DNA of 64,000 nucleotides from Straminergon stramineum (lineage: Eukaryota; Streptophyta; Bryopsida; Hypnales; Calliergonaceae), in contig OY987271.1 in assembly GCA_963920665.1 (NCBI GenBank), positions 4,342,501-4,406,500 of the forward strand, written 5' to 3'. The first letter of the stretch is position 1. Every line of letters starts with the position of its first letter. Positions 21,176-32,346 of the stretch are shown in pieces. Both the position numbers and the translations under genes were made by a program. A model generated the notes under the pieces. The model saw only the letters and a program-made list of their open reading frames with translations, was not told where the DNA came from and searched no databases.

Positions 21176-22099
21176 TTAACCCCTAAAGGACCAAACAACA
21201 TTTTTTGGCAACATAGCAATTTTGGGTAGCTTATTATGAATGAAATTGTTATTTTCTTCTTTGAAATTTTCACACAACATGTGCTCAAGGAGTAGCTTTA
21301 AGAAGCAACAATTTTCATAACTTTTGACAACATAATTTAAAAGTTATTGAATGATGTATAATTTTCATTGATCTTTGGGCAACCCAAAAATTTCTTAAAA
21401 AATAAAAATTTGAAATTGGTTTTGAAGATTTACATATATACATGGAAAGCTTTGAATCATTCCATTTTGATTAATGAGATGAAAGTTATGAGGGTTTTTA
21501 ATTTGCATGTAGATGGACTCTCAACTTGAAAATAAACTTTGAAATCCTTTATTTAACTCAATTTTCAATATTTTTGAAAAAAAATAAAATCAGAGGATGT
21601 AGATTGTTTATTTCAACATCACAACCATTGGGATTGGCATTTTTCAATTCTATAACTAAATCCTTAACAATTTTGTATTTTGAATAATTCTCTACTTCTT
21701 TCTACTTACTATTTTTTTCTTATATGTTGAGCAATTTCAAATTATCTGAATTTTTCCAAGCACATAGACTTGCCTTGAAGAATGAATCCAAAGAATAACC
21801 TCCGTTTTAGACTTTTTTTCATAAAAATATGACCTTATGAAGTACACCTACCCGGATTTTTCACAGGGCCAAAAAAAATATTTTTGTCAATTCAAACGCA
21901 TGGTGGAAATATCTTGCAATCTACATGGTGGAAATTTCTGAATTTTTTTCCACATCTTTTTAAATCAATGTACTACAAAACCCTACGGTTACATGTGTCC
22001 AAAAATGGTGTTTTTTTTCTAAATTTTGGTACTTGCACTAGAAATGGCAATTTTGGAGCATTTTTGGTAAAAACATAGTCCAAAACATTTAAAGGTTAA
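21176..22099 (+). mobile_element. TTAA element A, copy 1 (924 bp)
   Basis: Begins TTAACCCCTAAAGGACCAAA and ends CATTTAAAGGTTAA. Homologous through its length to copies at 28817, 30819 (reverse) and 53491. Landmarks include TTTGAAATTTTCACACAAC, GTGCTCAAGGAGTAGCTTTA, GGAAAGCTTTGAATCATTCC and CATTTTTGGTAAAAACATAGT. No protein is encoded. It is nested in repeat C; the equivalent place at about 48590 lacks it. Its right TTAA is shared with the next insertion. Confidence 0.7.
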
Positions 22100-22273
22100 G
22101 TGAGTTTTTAAGTATAGTCCTAGTAGTAAGATTATAAGTAATGACCTTTAAGGAGATTTTAGTAAAAACTTTCTACAAATACATGTGTTTTTTGTTATAT
22201 TTTACTGAAAATCTCCCAGAAGTTCATTACTTATAATCTTATGACTTGGACTATATTTAAAAACTCACTTAAA
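22096..22273. mobile_element. 178-bp foldback element ending TTAAGTGAG/CTCACTTAA
   Basis: The two halves are inverted copies over about 75 bases each (TAAGATTATAAGTAATGA against TCATTACTTATAATCTTA, and AGATTTTAGTAAAA against TTTTACTGAAAATCT). The ends start with TTAA on both sides, and the left TTAA is the right TTAA of element A copy 1. The transcript would form a strong hairpin. Confidence 0.7.
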
Positions 22274-23564
22274 ACACCCTATCCTGTGATAGTGAGCACA
22301 ACTAGTAAACTAACAATGTATAATAGTGAAAATTTATGAAATAGTTATTTCATTTTTTCCTCACAAAACACATGTAGTCGGCCATGACCTTATATGTCAA
22401 ATTGTTGTCATTAAGCTCATCCAGTCTATGTATAATTGAGTGACAAATTTCTAGTATTGTTCATGCATGAAATTCTTCTTGTTATGCATGCTGATGTTTA
22501 GAAGTTTTGTTGAATAAGTCACAAATTAATTATTGTAATTCTTCAAAGTATATGGTGGTATGAAACTTAATGAATTGTAATGTATATTAGAAAAATCTCA
22601 TAGTTTTACCACAAATGAAGTTCGGAATTAAAAAATAAATTAACTTAGATGCTCAAAATACAATAAAGCTAAAATATTGAATGAAAGATACTAAATATTA
22701 TTGATGTTATTTGGGGATCTATAACTTACAACTTTTAATTATTGCTATGTGTTAATGAGTTTTTGGTTTTTTAAAAAGAAAAACAATTTGCACAAGAAAA
22801 ACAAGCTTGATGGGCATCATTTTCTTAGTTTAAATCATACATCAAAAACATATATTACAAAAAAAGTTTAAATTAAGATTGGTTGAAGGTCATCTAAAAT
22901 TTTACATTTATAAAATCAATCTCTAAAGGGAATCAATAAGTACTTTTGAGTGTGTTTAACCAAAGACCTTTAAAGGTCATTTGTACAATTTTTAATGAAT
23001 TCACTTAGCATCACAATTTTTTTGAGATCAAAATATTTTTTTAAAATTAGGTGCTAGAACTATTTAGACATTGTTTCAAAAATTACTTTTAGTGAAAAAT
23101 GAAAAACAAATGGAGAAAAGAGGTCAAATTGTCATATAGGATTTAAAAAAATATGAAGAAAATTTTATGTTCTATATGTGATTATTTCCATATTAAAATA
23201 TTTATTTATTTATTTAAATTATAGCATATTTCTTATTTCATTTGAATTTTAGATTTCTAAATATAAAATTTATCAAATGAAAAACGTGATTAATTTACAA
23301 GAAATTCATTGATTCAATTTAATTAGGAACAAATTGTATTTTTGCTAGATCCAAAAATGTTTTTATAATATGAATTTCACTTTTGATAGGTTTTGGATAA
23401 TAATAAAAAATTGGTGGCTTTTGGAACCTTGGTCTTTTTAACAATAATCATGTACTTAGTCAAAAATTTGTAATTCTTTGTGATGTATTTAGTCATAAAC
23501 ACATAATAACATATAATATTTATAACCCCTAAATGGCTTATTGGCCATTTTATGAATGTGGTTT

Positions 23565-23836
23565 TACATCTTGGGTTGTCAGAGTTTATAGCCATCTTCA
23601 AGGTTGACTAGTGAAGCAAGTTCATTAGGACACGGGGTGGTTGGAAACAAAGTTTTGATAAAACTCCAAGGAAGCAATGGAGACAACAAGGCCTATCTTT
23701 ACCTCCTTAGAGATTCTTGAGAGTAATGATTGGGTCCAAAGTAAGTCCAAGAGAAGAATTTCAAAGAGTGAGCTGTAAAAGCAAGGTCAAGTGTGGATGA
23801 AGAAAGATTTAGAAACTCAAGGGTAGAGACTTCACC
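23565..23836 (-). promoter_or_regulatory. Orphan decayed GLP promoter (no GLP gene attached)
   Basis: This stretch aligns with GLP upstream DNA: GGTTGT-AGAGTTTATAGCCATC (TATA region), GTGAAGCAAGTTCATTAGGACACGGGGTGG (CGCG-box region with the CpGs changed), then GAGATTCTTGAGAG, TGGGTCCAAAGTAAGTCC and AGTGAGCTGTAAAAGCAAGG. No GLP coding sequence follows on the left, where repeat C begins. It is interrupted on the right by the element at 23837-24776, and its upstream continuation reappears at 24777-24900, matching 27620-27730 upstream of GLP5. Confidence 0.65.
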
Positions 23837-24776
23837 TTAACTCCTAAACTTAAGGACCTTCGTGTTTAGAGGCCCAAAACTGCTTCAAAATATTCATCCC
23901 TAAAGCAAGGTCAAAATCTTCATTGATAATAATTTTTTAACAAATTCAACCGTAGAATCTTTTAATTGTTTTTTATAAGTACATTATTTTAAAATTTGAG
24001 ATGATTAAATATCCCCAACAATTTCAATTTCAATGTGCCTAAACTTCAAAATGTAGTCTTTTCTAGCCCTTCCGAAAGGTGAAGTTTTGTCTTTCAACAT
24101 TTTTAGAAAATAATCATATGTCCTATAACTTGTGTACTTATTCAATACTTTGAAAATGGGTTGAAAACATGTGAACAAAATTTAAGCCTAAAAACTTTCA
24201 TATTCATCTTCAAAAAAATTGTAAATTAGAATGTAATACTAAATGAAAGAAAAAACTAACATGCTAATAACTTTCACAAGAAATTGAATTTGTTAATCAC
24301 AATGGTGAAAATATTCTAGTAAAAAGTTCATATCCAATATTTTTATTTTTATTTGAAAATTTTCAAAATTGAAAGCAAAAGATGACTATCATGACTTTCT
24401 ATGTTTTTTCTACCTTTATTGTTGACAAAATAAAACTCTTCATAACTATTACCTCATATGGAATTGAATGGTTCCATGTTTTTGAGTAGTTATCAATATG
24501 TAAAATCTCCAAAAAATAATTAATATTTTTTTAGAATATATTTTTCGCTGCCTGATTTGACATTGAAATCATTAAAATAACTTCTAACTTTTGCAATATT
24601 TATCATAAGGACATGAAACAAAGCTTTACATGTAGATTATGATGAGTAGCATACTAGCATCCATCCTAAAAATTTCATGCAACATAACTTCCAAATTATG
24701 AAGTCAAACAAAGCTTGCCCGAGTTCTCAAAGACTCAAAAAGCCCAAAGTGGGCTCCTTGGTCCTTTAGGGGATAA
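23837..24776 (-). mobile_element. TTAA element A, copy 6 (940 bp, diverged)
   Basis: The left end TTAACTCCTAAAC and right end GGTCCTTTAGGGGATAA are degraded A-type ends. The reverse interior recalls copy 3 (AAAACTCTTCATAACTATTACCTC against AAACTCCTCATAACTTTCATCTC). The length matches the other A copies. It lies inside the orphan promoter unit. Non-coding. Confidence 0.5.
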
Positions 24777-25490
24777 TATGTCCCAAGTTCTAAGTTCCAC
24801 TAACTTTTCAAAATCTGATTGGTGGTGTGTTTAAAACAGGGACTTGGAATTTCATACTACATCTCAATTCCAAAGTCCCTCATCACTCTAAATTGTCAAA
24901 ATTTGTCCAATGTGCATTTGATACTATAAGTACCCCCAAATGGCATCTTAACTTTTTGGACCTCTTTCAGGGATACTTAATTGCAATGTTATATTATATG
25001 TAAGACAAGTTGGCACTTAGAGTTGCGGAGCTTTGGTCTCTAGAGTATGAAGTCCCAAGTTCGACATGATATCTTTTATTTACCTTCTACAACCATAGAA
25101 AGTTGAGATTTGGCCTTGAAAAATTGGGATTTGAGATGTTATGTAAAATGCCCCTAATTTGCATTTTTCTTCATTTCATGCAAGTTCAACTAAATAGAAC
25201 AATTGTTTAGATAAATTATATTTGATTGACCTTTTATGGTATGTGTTTATTTATTTTTAATTTTTGGTTGAAAAATAAAAGTATTGTCATTTTCAAAAGT
25301 GTTAAAGAAGACAACAATAAATAATTTTATCAATTATAATACACAAGGAAAACCGAAAAAATATGATATTTCTCAAAAAAGGAAGGTTCAAAGTGTAGTC
25401 AATTTTTAGATTGTAGAAGTCAACTGAAGGACCTTTGGGCTTTAGACATTGGATTTGCTTGTACAATCTTCATGGAGTTATCTTTGCATT
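24777..25490. other. Upstream remnant of a GLP unit, then AT-rich DNA
   Basis: TCTGATTGGTGG, ACTTGG, TACATCTCAATT and CATCAC at about 24815-24890 recur in order at 27640-27720 upstream of GLP5. From about 24900 to 25490 nothing was recognised. Confidence 0.5.
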
Positions 25491-25500
25491 CCAATTTATT

Positions 25501-25767
25501 GGAGGACATTAAATCCTCCATTCGAACTGGGCCCGTTGGGGTCAGATTTACCATGGGGAAAACGCAGGAATTTTTTATTTTTTGCACATTAATTTTTTTG
25601 CAAATTCTGAATTCATATTTGCAATCAGAGACCCCAAATTAGGTAGAAGAGGTCTAGAACATACCTTAGACACGGCTCAAAGTAGGGGGCAGTTTTTACT
25701 TTTACCCCCAGATAGAACACAAAATGCCCCTGTGGGGCCCAGTTTGAATGGAGGATTTAACATCCTG
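25501..25767. mobile_element. 267-bp Mutator-like MITE with 10-bp target duplication
   Basis: CCAATTTATT occurs at 25491-25500 and again at 25768-25777, flanking the insert. The inverted ends extend over about 33 bases (left TTAAATCCTCCATTCGAACT, right AGTTTGAATGGAGGATTTAA, plus AGGAC/TCCTG outermost and GGGCCC innermost). The collinear repeat at 16059-16074 shows a single TTCTAATTTATTTAG, the empty site. A 9-11 bp duplication is typical of Mutator elements. No transposase is encoded. Confidence 0.75.
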
Positions 25768-26189
25768 CCAATTTATTTAGGATCAAAATTATTTCAGAAT
25801 TAGGTTTGAAATTATTAAATTTTATTTTCCAAAAAAATGATAAAATATCATAGAAGATTTCGATGAATATTCCAAAATTCAATGAAAAGACTCATTGTTT
25901 CTTAATTTTCTTTTTAACAGTTATAAAATTTTAATTTTGGTAAAGGATGCTATTCAAATCATCAATAAACTTGACTTTCTCGGAAAAATGGAAAAAATAA
26001 TATGCATAAAATGTGCAGATATTTATTTTGAACTTTGAAGGTACACTTTTGAAGTTTCAAATCATTCCAAAAGTTTATTTTATTCAAAGTCATTTCATTA
26101 CAACACAAGTTCCTCTCAAATCAAGATAGGGTGAGAAAATGAAAAGGCAAAGAATTCATTGACTTGAATATCATAAAAAGAAGCTTACA
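25768..26189 (+). repeat. Repeat shared with 16059-16660
   Basis: Second copy of the AT-rich repeat that precedes GLP 3' flanks, without the M-family MITE found in the first copy. Confidence 0.6.
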
Positions 26190-26515
26190 GAGCGCACAGA
26201 TACCTCAGACTTCAACACATGCCTTGGACAACGTTTTTTGAAAATGTTACCCTGAAATTTCATTAAATGATGTACAACTAAGGCGGGCGAATTGAAGCCC
26301 AAATGAAGGAACACTTCACAGTTCACACTGGCTTGGGCCTTAGACCAGCGATCTGGAGAGCAATATCCTATCATTCTAAAGAATATGAAGTCATTCAACC
26401 TCCTCTCTTGTAAAGAATGTTGATAATAGCAATGTGTGTATATGACTTTTTCACCGGCCGAGGGTCTCCACAAACTTGCTCTGGAAACAAAAAAAGTATT
26501 GAGCTATTCATCAAT
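26190..26515 (-). repeat. Conserved 3' flank of the GLP unit (GLP5)
   Basis: From CAGATACCTCAGACTTCAAC to the stop codon it closely matches 33040-33348 (GLP6) and 17868-18187 (GLP4). The far part of the flank is missing and replaced by the repeat to its left. Confidence 0.75.
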
Positions 26516-27181
26516 TTACATGCGGAACTGCTTCTGGATCAGGTCCACGGTCTGCTCGTTGATCCGGAACGCCTTCTCCAATACCTCGTCCTTGATGTCC
26601 GGAGTGAACAAAGCGGGGGCAATCTGCTGCACGCCGGGGTTCTGGCTGCTCAAAGCGGCGAATGCCAACGCGGGACCCGTGCCCACATTCAGCTGGAAGT
26701 GCACCAGGCCCTTGGGGAACACGAACAACTCGCCTTCCTGGAGGGTGGTGGCGAACAAGGTGTTGCTGGTGCTCACGAAACCCACGTACAACTCGCCCTT
26801 CACCACCAACAGAATCTCGGTGGCTCTGGGGTGCGTGTGCGGGGGGTTGATGCCGCCCTTGGCGAAGTCGATACGAGCAGCGGAGATGCCCAAAGTGTTC
26901 AGTCCGGGGAACTGAAGGACGGAGGCGGGCGTGACTGCGGCCTTGTTGGCGTTGTTGGTGTTTCCAGCGTTCTTCAAGCCGGCGAACGTGAAGTCGTTCA
27001 CGGAGACCTTGTCGGCGGGCTTGCAGGTGAGTCCGTTTATGGTGAGTCCGCTCTTCAAGTCTGCTACGCAGAAGTCCTGGAGCGGATCCTCGTCCGCAGC
27101 CATGGCGAGCATGGGCACGAGCGCCACGCTCATCAACACGGCCGCGGTCATCCAGAAGCTGTTTCGGTTCATGATGCCCAT
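26516..27181 (-). CDS. GLP: Germin-like protein GLP5
   Basis: Complete 221-residue copy. The signal peptide differs most from its neighbours (M-G-I-M-N-R-N-S-F-W-M-T-A-A) yet keeps the hydrophobic core and the A-M-A cleavage region near residue 28. Cys38/53 and His115/His117/Glu122/His161 are intact. Unique changes are Thr168, Gln148 (T-L-Q-E-G-E) and Lys197. Downstream of the signal-peptide codons it shares a tract with GLP4. The upstream region diverges from the others soon after the start codon, but the TATA and CGCG boxes can still be found. Confidence 0.97.
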   Translation of the reverse strand: MGIMNRNSFWMTAAVLMSVALVPMLAMAADEDPLQDFCVADLKSGLTINGLTCKPADKVSVNDFTFAGLKNAGNTNNANKAAVTPASVLQFPGLNTLGISAARIDFAKGGINPPHTHPRATEILLVVKGELYVGFVSTSNTLFATTLQEGELFVFPKGLVHFQLNVGTGPALAFAALSSQNPGVQQIAPALFTPDIKDEVLEKAFRINEQTVDLIQKQFRM

Positions 27182-27351
27182 GTCGACGACTTACTGCAAC
27201 AATCGCTGCCACTAGCTAGAAGCTGATGGCTAGAGGGATCCTGGAGTACGTTGATGTGAGTCGCAAGGGAGTAGTGTCCCCTGAGATATTTGTGGAAGCT
27301 GGAGATCAACTGGAATGGTTTCTGTTGTTACAATTGCTTGGGTTGTGGGGG

Positions 27352-27401
27352 TTATATCCATCTCGGGGGCTGAGTGGTGAAGCGCGTTCCTCAGGACGCG
27401 G
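27352..27401 (-). promoter_or_regulatory. GLP5 promoter: weakened TATA, paired CGCG boxes
   Basis: The minus strand reads GGATATAACC at the TATA position (about 27350-27359), against ATATAAACC in the others, so the box is TATAAC. ACGCGC is at 27382-27387 and CCGCGT at about 27396-27401. The TGACGT site is not preserved (GCGACGAG at about 27538). Confidence 0.55.
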
Positions 27402-27599
27402 GAAGGGTGGAAGGAAAGCTCCGAAGAAAACCCTCAAGTGGTCAAGGACGCTAGGCAGGTTTGCAGATCCTGGGCCGGTCCTTTGGGATTCTGGAGAGTA
27501 AAGATCAGGGTCAATGCACGTCCGAGAGAGGTCTTCGGCGACGAGTTAGCTTCAGAAGCGAGGTGCAGGTGTGAATGGAGAGATTGGGAAGCTTAGGAC

Positions 27600-28530
27600 C
27601 ACTTCACATTACGTACGTCCGATTTAATTCTCGCAATCTGATTGGTGGAGACCTAGCAATCCGGACTTGGGGCTTCACATTACATCTCAATTTTGAAGTC
27701 GCTCATCACTTCAAAAGTGTACATGGCATCGCTCCATGACTGTGAGACTTGGAATCCAAATTGGCCTCTAAGTCCTTCCAATTTTTTGGAATATAAAATG
27801 AAGAGAAATTCCCAATATATAATGTTTCCTAGTTGATTCTAAGGTTTTTGCAACTATCCCTAATTAATAATGCACATAGACAATCTAGAATATACAATTT
27901 TAGTATTTTACATTACCGGTCCTAGCAATATAGACAAAATATTTCTAAAATAGATACTATAATTTTTGGAATATTATAATTTTGAAAAAGGTTTAAGAAA
28001 ATTAAAAATGTAAGGGAAAAAAATCTTTCTATTAAAGAATGATGATACTAGAAGTAGTTGACATTTGCCAAATCACATTTGGCAACTTTAACTCTTCACA
28101 ATATTCCCTTGTTTGGTGGGCAGTCCATAGGAGAATCAATAATTTCCTTCAACCAAGGCATCAAAATCGTTGCTTCTCCAATATTTGTTCTATTAGTGCA
28201 TGTAAAAGTAAATAGTATATAGTACTTTGACTTTGTAGCCTAAATGTGGTGTTTGGCAAGCCCCCGAGCAAGCCATATTCATTATAAAAGTAGGTTCAAT
28301 ACATAGGAAACTTATATTGGGTTCTTGGTATTAAAATTTATGAAGAATCTCACTTTTCCCGATGTGTAGTACACTAGGAGCACCAGGGAAAGTGAGACTC
28401 ATTTAGAATTTTAACACTAGGATTCGAATATGAGTTTCATATGCTAGGTTGAAACAATAAAAAACATGCTAAATCCACCTTTTATCAACAATTTTTTCAA
28501 AACCAAGCCTCAAGAGGCTTGACTTGTGGT
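27600..28530. other. GLP5 distal upstream DNA, no gene recognised
   Basis: The first 130 bp match 24815-24890 (orphan unit). The remainder is AT-rich with no recognised frame or repeat. Confidence 0.45.
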
Positions 28531-30451
28531 TTAATCTTTACATGGCCAAGAGTATTTTGAAGCTTAAAAACATCATTGCTTTTGAAGTGTTGTAGTTCTA
28601 AATGTCACTAAAGTATAGAAATTTCAACCATACTATCTTTTAATGTACATGTTGAAGATGACATGGATAAAATTTGGAGTCATTTGGCCATGTAAATTGT
28701 AAGATTATAAGGTTTTAGTATTGCAAAAGAATGTTGAAATTAATTTTCCCAACAACACATTTGGAAGTGAAATTAGTTCAATTTCTAAACCTACTCAAAT
28801 GAGAAAACTTTAAACTTTAACCCCTAAAGAACCAAACGGTGTTTTTTCGCAACATAGAGATTTCAGGCAACTTACTATGAATGGAATTTTTATTTTTTTC
28901 TTTGAAATTTTCACACAACATGTGCCCGAGGAGTAGCTTTAAGACCCAACAATTTTCATAACATTTGAATACATGGTTAAAAATTTATTTTATGATATAT
29001 TGTTTTCATTACTCGGCGGGCAACCTGTGCAAAAAAAAAAAACTTCTTTAAAAATCACTATTTTTAAAAATAAAAATTTGAAATTTATTTTCTTGATTTA
29101 TATATACATGGAAAGATTTGAATCATTCCATTTTGATTTATGAAATGAAAGTTATGAAGGGTTTTAGTTGTGGGTAGTAATGGAATCTCTACTCTAAAAT
29201 AAACTTTGAAGACCTTTATTTAACTCAATTTTTAATATTTTTGGAAAAAAGTAAAAAAGTGAGGTCTGGATTGTTTATTACAACAATTTCACCATTGGGA
29301 TTGGCATTTTTCAATTCCATAAATAAATTATTAACAATTTAATATTTTGAATAATTCTCTACTTCTTTCAACTTACTATTTTTTCCCTATATGTTGTACA
29401 ATTCCAAATGATCTAAAAATTTTCAAGCATGTAGCCAACACGAATTGAAGAATGAATCCAAAAATTTACAACCATTTTAGATATTTTTTTATAATGATCT
29501 GACCTTGTGAAGTGCAGCTGCCCGGATTTTTGCAGGGCCAAAAAATGGCTTTTTGTCACTTCAATTGCTGATATCTTGCAATCCAAACGGTGGAAATTTC
29601 TGAAATTTTTTCCACATCTTTCCAAACTAGTGTACTATAAGATCCTATGGTTACATTTATCCAAAAATGTATTTTTTCTGAAGTTTGGTACTTGTACTAG
29701 AGATGACATTTTGGAGCATTTTGGGTGAAAACATAGTCAAATACACTTAGGGGTTAAAGTGCTTCTAAAACACCATACAAACACATTGGTGTAAGAAAAC
29801 ATCATTCAAATGACTAATTGTGTTGCAAAATGGTTTTGAAATGTTAGATTGGAATAGCCAAAAAAGTTGCAAAATACACATATGAGGTTGATCCTCCTTT
29901 TACTAAAATGTTTCTTAGTCACTCATAACTTCTTGGATTGATATGAAATTTGAATCATACAAACTAGACTAATATACACATTTTTTCCAAAAACATTATT
30001 GAAAATGGACACTAAATTCATGAAGAAAAACAAACTGCTACAATTTACTCCTATCCAAATTTTGAACTTCAAATTGCTCCCAAAAATTCAAAACAATGTG
30101 GATTGATAAGGAAAATTTTATCACAACAACTAGACTTCAAGGGGAATATAATCCAACAAATTTTTGTTGAAAATAAACATTGGATGAAGGAAATACAAGC
30201 CCTCCAAGTACAACCATCAAAATATAGTTTATTGAAGTCAAATTGAACCCATGAACTTCAAATGGCTTCCAAAAAATCAATACTTCTTAGATTGATATGA
30301 AAATTTTACCACTCAAACTAGAAGAAAGAATGCAAGTTTTCCAAGAAGTTTTCTTGAATTTGACATCAAATGCAAAAATTATAATACTTTGAATTGGACT
30401 TCTAAATTATATATAAACAGTTTTGGTCCCCTAGGGGTGCTTAGGGGTTAA
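28531..30451 (-). mobile_element. TTAA element E, copy 1, with element A nested (left end approximate)
   Basis: The right end GCTTAGGGGTTAA is at 30439-30451. In reverse complement it is collinear with 39647-40998. For example, TTTCTAAACCTACTCAAATGA (28774-28794) answers TCATTTGAGTAGGTTTAGAAA near 40729. Element A copy 2 (28817-29757) sits inside at a TTAA absent from the other copy. The part 29900-30440 contains about three diverged units of roughly 180 bp centred on GATTGATATGAAAATTTTAC. Non-coding. Confidence 0.6.
28817..29757 (+). mobile_element. TTAA element A, copy 2 (941 bp)
   Basis: Begins TTAACCCCTAAAGAACCAAA and ends ACACTTAGGGGTTAA, flanked by TTAA on both sides and nested in element E. 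The interior is collinear with copy 1. The uninterrupted E copy at 39.6 kb gives the empty site (about 40720). No protein is encoded. Confidence 0.75.
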
Positions 30452-30818
30452 GGATTAACTAATTGTTTGTTAACAAATGCCAACTATGATTATTGGGTAT
30501 CGTACTACTCCTTTGTCCCAAAGTGATTTTCTTGTAGTTCTTTTTGATGTTGTAAATTGGTTAGATTTGGATTTCGATTGCTATATGGAACCAACAAAAC
30601 AACTCTAAGTAGTAGTTTCCCCTCCACCCATGCAATCACCAATCAAAAGACACATGAAACAACTAAAGAGGTCCATCAATATTGTTTGTTCTTCTTTTTG
30701 CATCCCTTTGAATGTTGCCCGATTGAAAGAGATGAAGCACTAGGAGGTGGAACAGAGTACACACATGGTCTTTGGCCCATACTAATTGTCTACAAAATGA
30801 CAACCTTACACTCAACAA
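30452..30818. other. No gene recognised
   Basis: Contains TACTACTCCTTTGTCCCAAA, faintly like the ends of Stowaway-type MITEs, but no partner end was found. The 93-codon frame here has no recognisable domain. Confidence 0.4.
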
Positions 30819-31752
30819 TTAACCCCTACAAGCTTTAGACTATGTTTTCATCAAAAACACTCCAAAATTGCCATTTCTAGTACAAGTACCAAATAAATAA
30901 ATAAAAACACTTTTGGACACATGTAATTGTAGGATCTTGTAGTATACTTGCTTGAAAAAATGTGGAAAAAGTTTCAAAAATTCCACTATGACACTACGTA
31001 GATTGCAAGATATTAATGTTTGAATTGGCAAAATCTTTTTTTGGCCGTGTGACAAATCAAGTAGTTGCACTTCACAAGGTCACATTTGTATGAAAAAATG
31101 TCCAAAATGGTGGTGCTTCTTTGGAATCATTTTTCAAGGTAAGTTGGCCACATGCTTCAAAATTTAAGATCATTTGGAATTGTACAACATATAGGGAAAA
31201 AATAGTAAATAAAAAGAAGTAGAGAATGATTCAAAATACTAAATTGTTAATAATTGAGTTATGGAATTGGAGGATGCTAATTCCAATGCTTGTAATGTTG
31301 TCATAAACAATCTATATCCTATGATTTTATTTTTTTCACAATATATAAAAAATTAAATTAAATAAAGGACTTCAAAGTTTATTGTTTTAGAGTAAAAAAT
31401 CCATAGCTACCTACAAATTAAAACTCCTCATAACTTTCATCTCATAAATCAAAATGGAATGATTCAAAGCTTTCTATGTACATATAATTCTAGAAACCAA
31501 TTTCAAATTTTATTTTTTATAAAAGTGTTTTCTTGAGAAATATTTTGAACTACTTGGGCTACCCACCAAACAACAAAAATTCCATATCATGCAATAAAGT
31601 TTTTAACCATTATAAAGATTATTGTGTCGTAAAGCTACTCCTCAAGTACATGATGTGTAAAAATGTCAAAGGAAAAAATAATTCCATTTGTAGTGAGCTT
31701 CTTGAAATTGCTATGTTGCCCAAAAAATGCCATTTGGTCTTTTAGGGGTTAA
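30819..31752 (-). mobile_element. TTAA element A, copy 3, reverse (934 bp)
   Basis: Begins TTAACCCCTACAAGC and ends GGTCTTTTAGGGGTTAA. Reverse complement of the other A copies: TAGACTATGTTTTCATC at its left corresponds to their right ends, and AAAATGCCATTTGGTC to their left ends. Non-coding. Confidence 0.75.
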
Positions 31753-32055
31753 GTGCCCACTAGTGCTCTTTGAAAATGCCCCCCAAAATTCCACTTTTCA
31801 ATATTCAAAAACTATACATTGATAAGGGCTTTGGAACTCCAAGTTTCTAAGATGCTAGGAGTGCTCTAAACTCTATTTACAATGCAAAATTGGATTAATA
31901 AATGTTATTTTCAACCTTAATTCAAAATATTTTGTCCAACAAGAAGATTATTTAGGGATAGAAGGGAGTAATAAATTTCCATCGAGTTTCCTTCCACATC
32001 AAAAATTCTAATTCTAGCAACTTGCTAGTTGCTACCAAATGAATATTACATTTAT
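31753..32055. other. No gene recognised; last part is GLP 3' flank
   Basis: From about 31980 (CCACATCAAAAATTCTAATT) the sequence belongs to the GLP unit 3' flank seen near 2865 and 13610. The earlier part is unassigned. Confidence 0.5.
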
Positions 32056-32211
32056 GGGCAATTTCATTAAAATGGCATATGCCATGCGCCATTTTTGACA
32101 TACTCTGTGCCATTTTAATGGAATGCCGTGTAGTTTCTAACATATTCTGCGCCATTTTAATGGAATGTTGCGCCATTTCATCATCATAATGCCATTTTAA
32201 TGAAACTGACC
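32056..32211. mobile_element. MITE family M, copy b (156 bp)
   Basis: Left GGGCAATTTCATTAAAATGG and right CCATTTTAATGAAACTGACC form inverted ends of about 21 bp. Inside are two further copies of GCGCCATTTTAATGGAAT-like sequence, so the element has nested inverted repeats. It sits within the GLP6 3' flank, where GLP2-GLP4 have none. The 40377-40490 copy is a shorter version in reverse. Confidence 0.75.
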
Positions 32212-32346
32212 ATATTTCTTAGTTGACAATGTTCTTGAGAAAATAGGTGCAACTATAATTGCACGTTAACTTCCATGACCAAGTAAATGCAAAATAGTAA
32301 GCTGGAATTTCAAGTAACTGAAAACAAATGAAAAACTCGCACAATC

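Larger units (their letters stand above)
19780..23530 (+). mobile_element. Repeat B/C, copy 2, with nested insertions (approximate right end)
   Basis: Starts TTAACCCCTAAAGGACCAAA at 19780. The first 860 bp are the B module, ending at TTAA 20639-20642. The rest is collinear with 48062-50060 and partly 56071-56870 (shared TTTTGGAACCTTGGTC and TAAACACATAATAA). Three insertions are nested: 20061-20316, 21176-22099 and 22096-22273. No coding frame was recognised. It lies directly beyond the GLP4 upstream region. The right boundary is put where ATAACCCCTAAATGG begins (about 23523). Confidence 0.55.

Noticed and set aside
30470..30560. Stowaway-type MITE from TACTACTCCTTTGTCCCAAA
   Set aside because: Only one end is visible, with no inverted partner or TA duplication.
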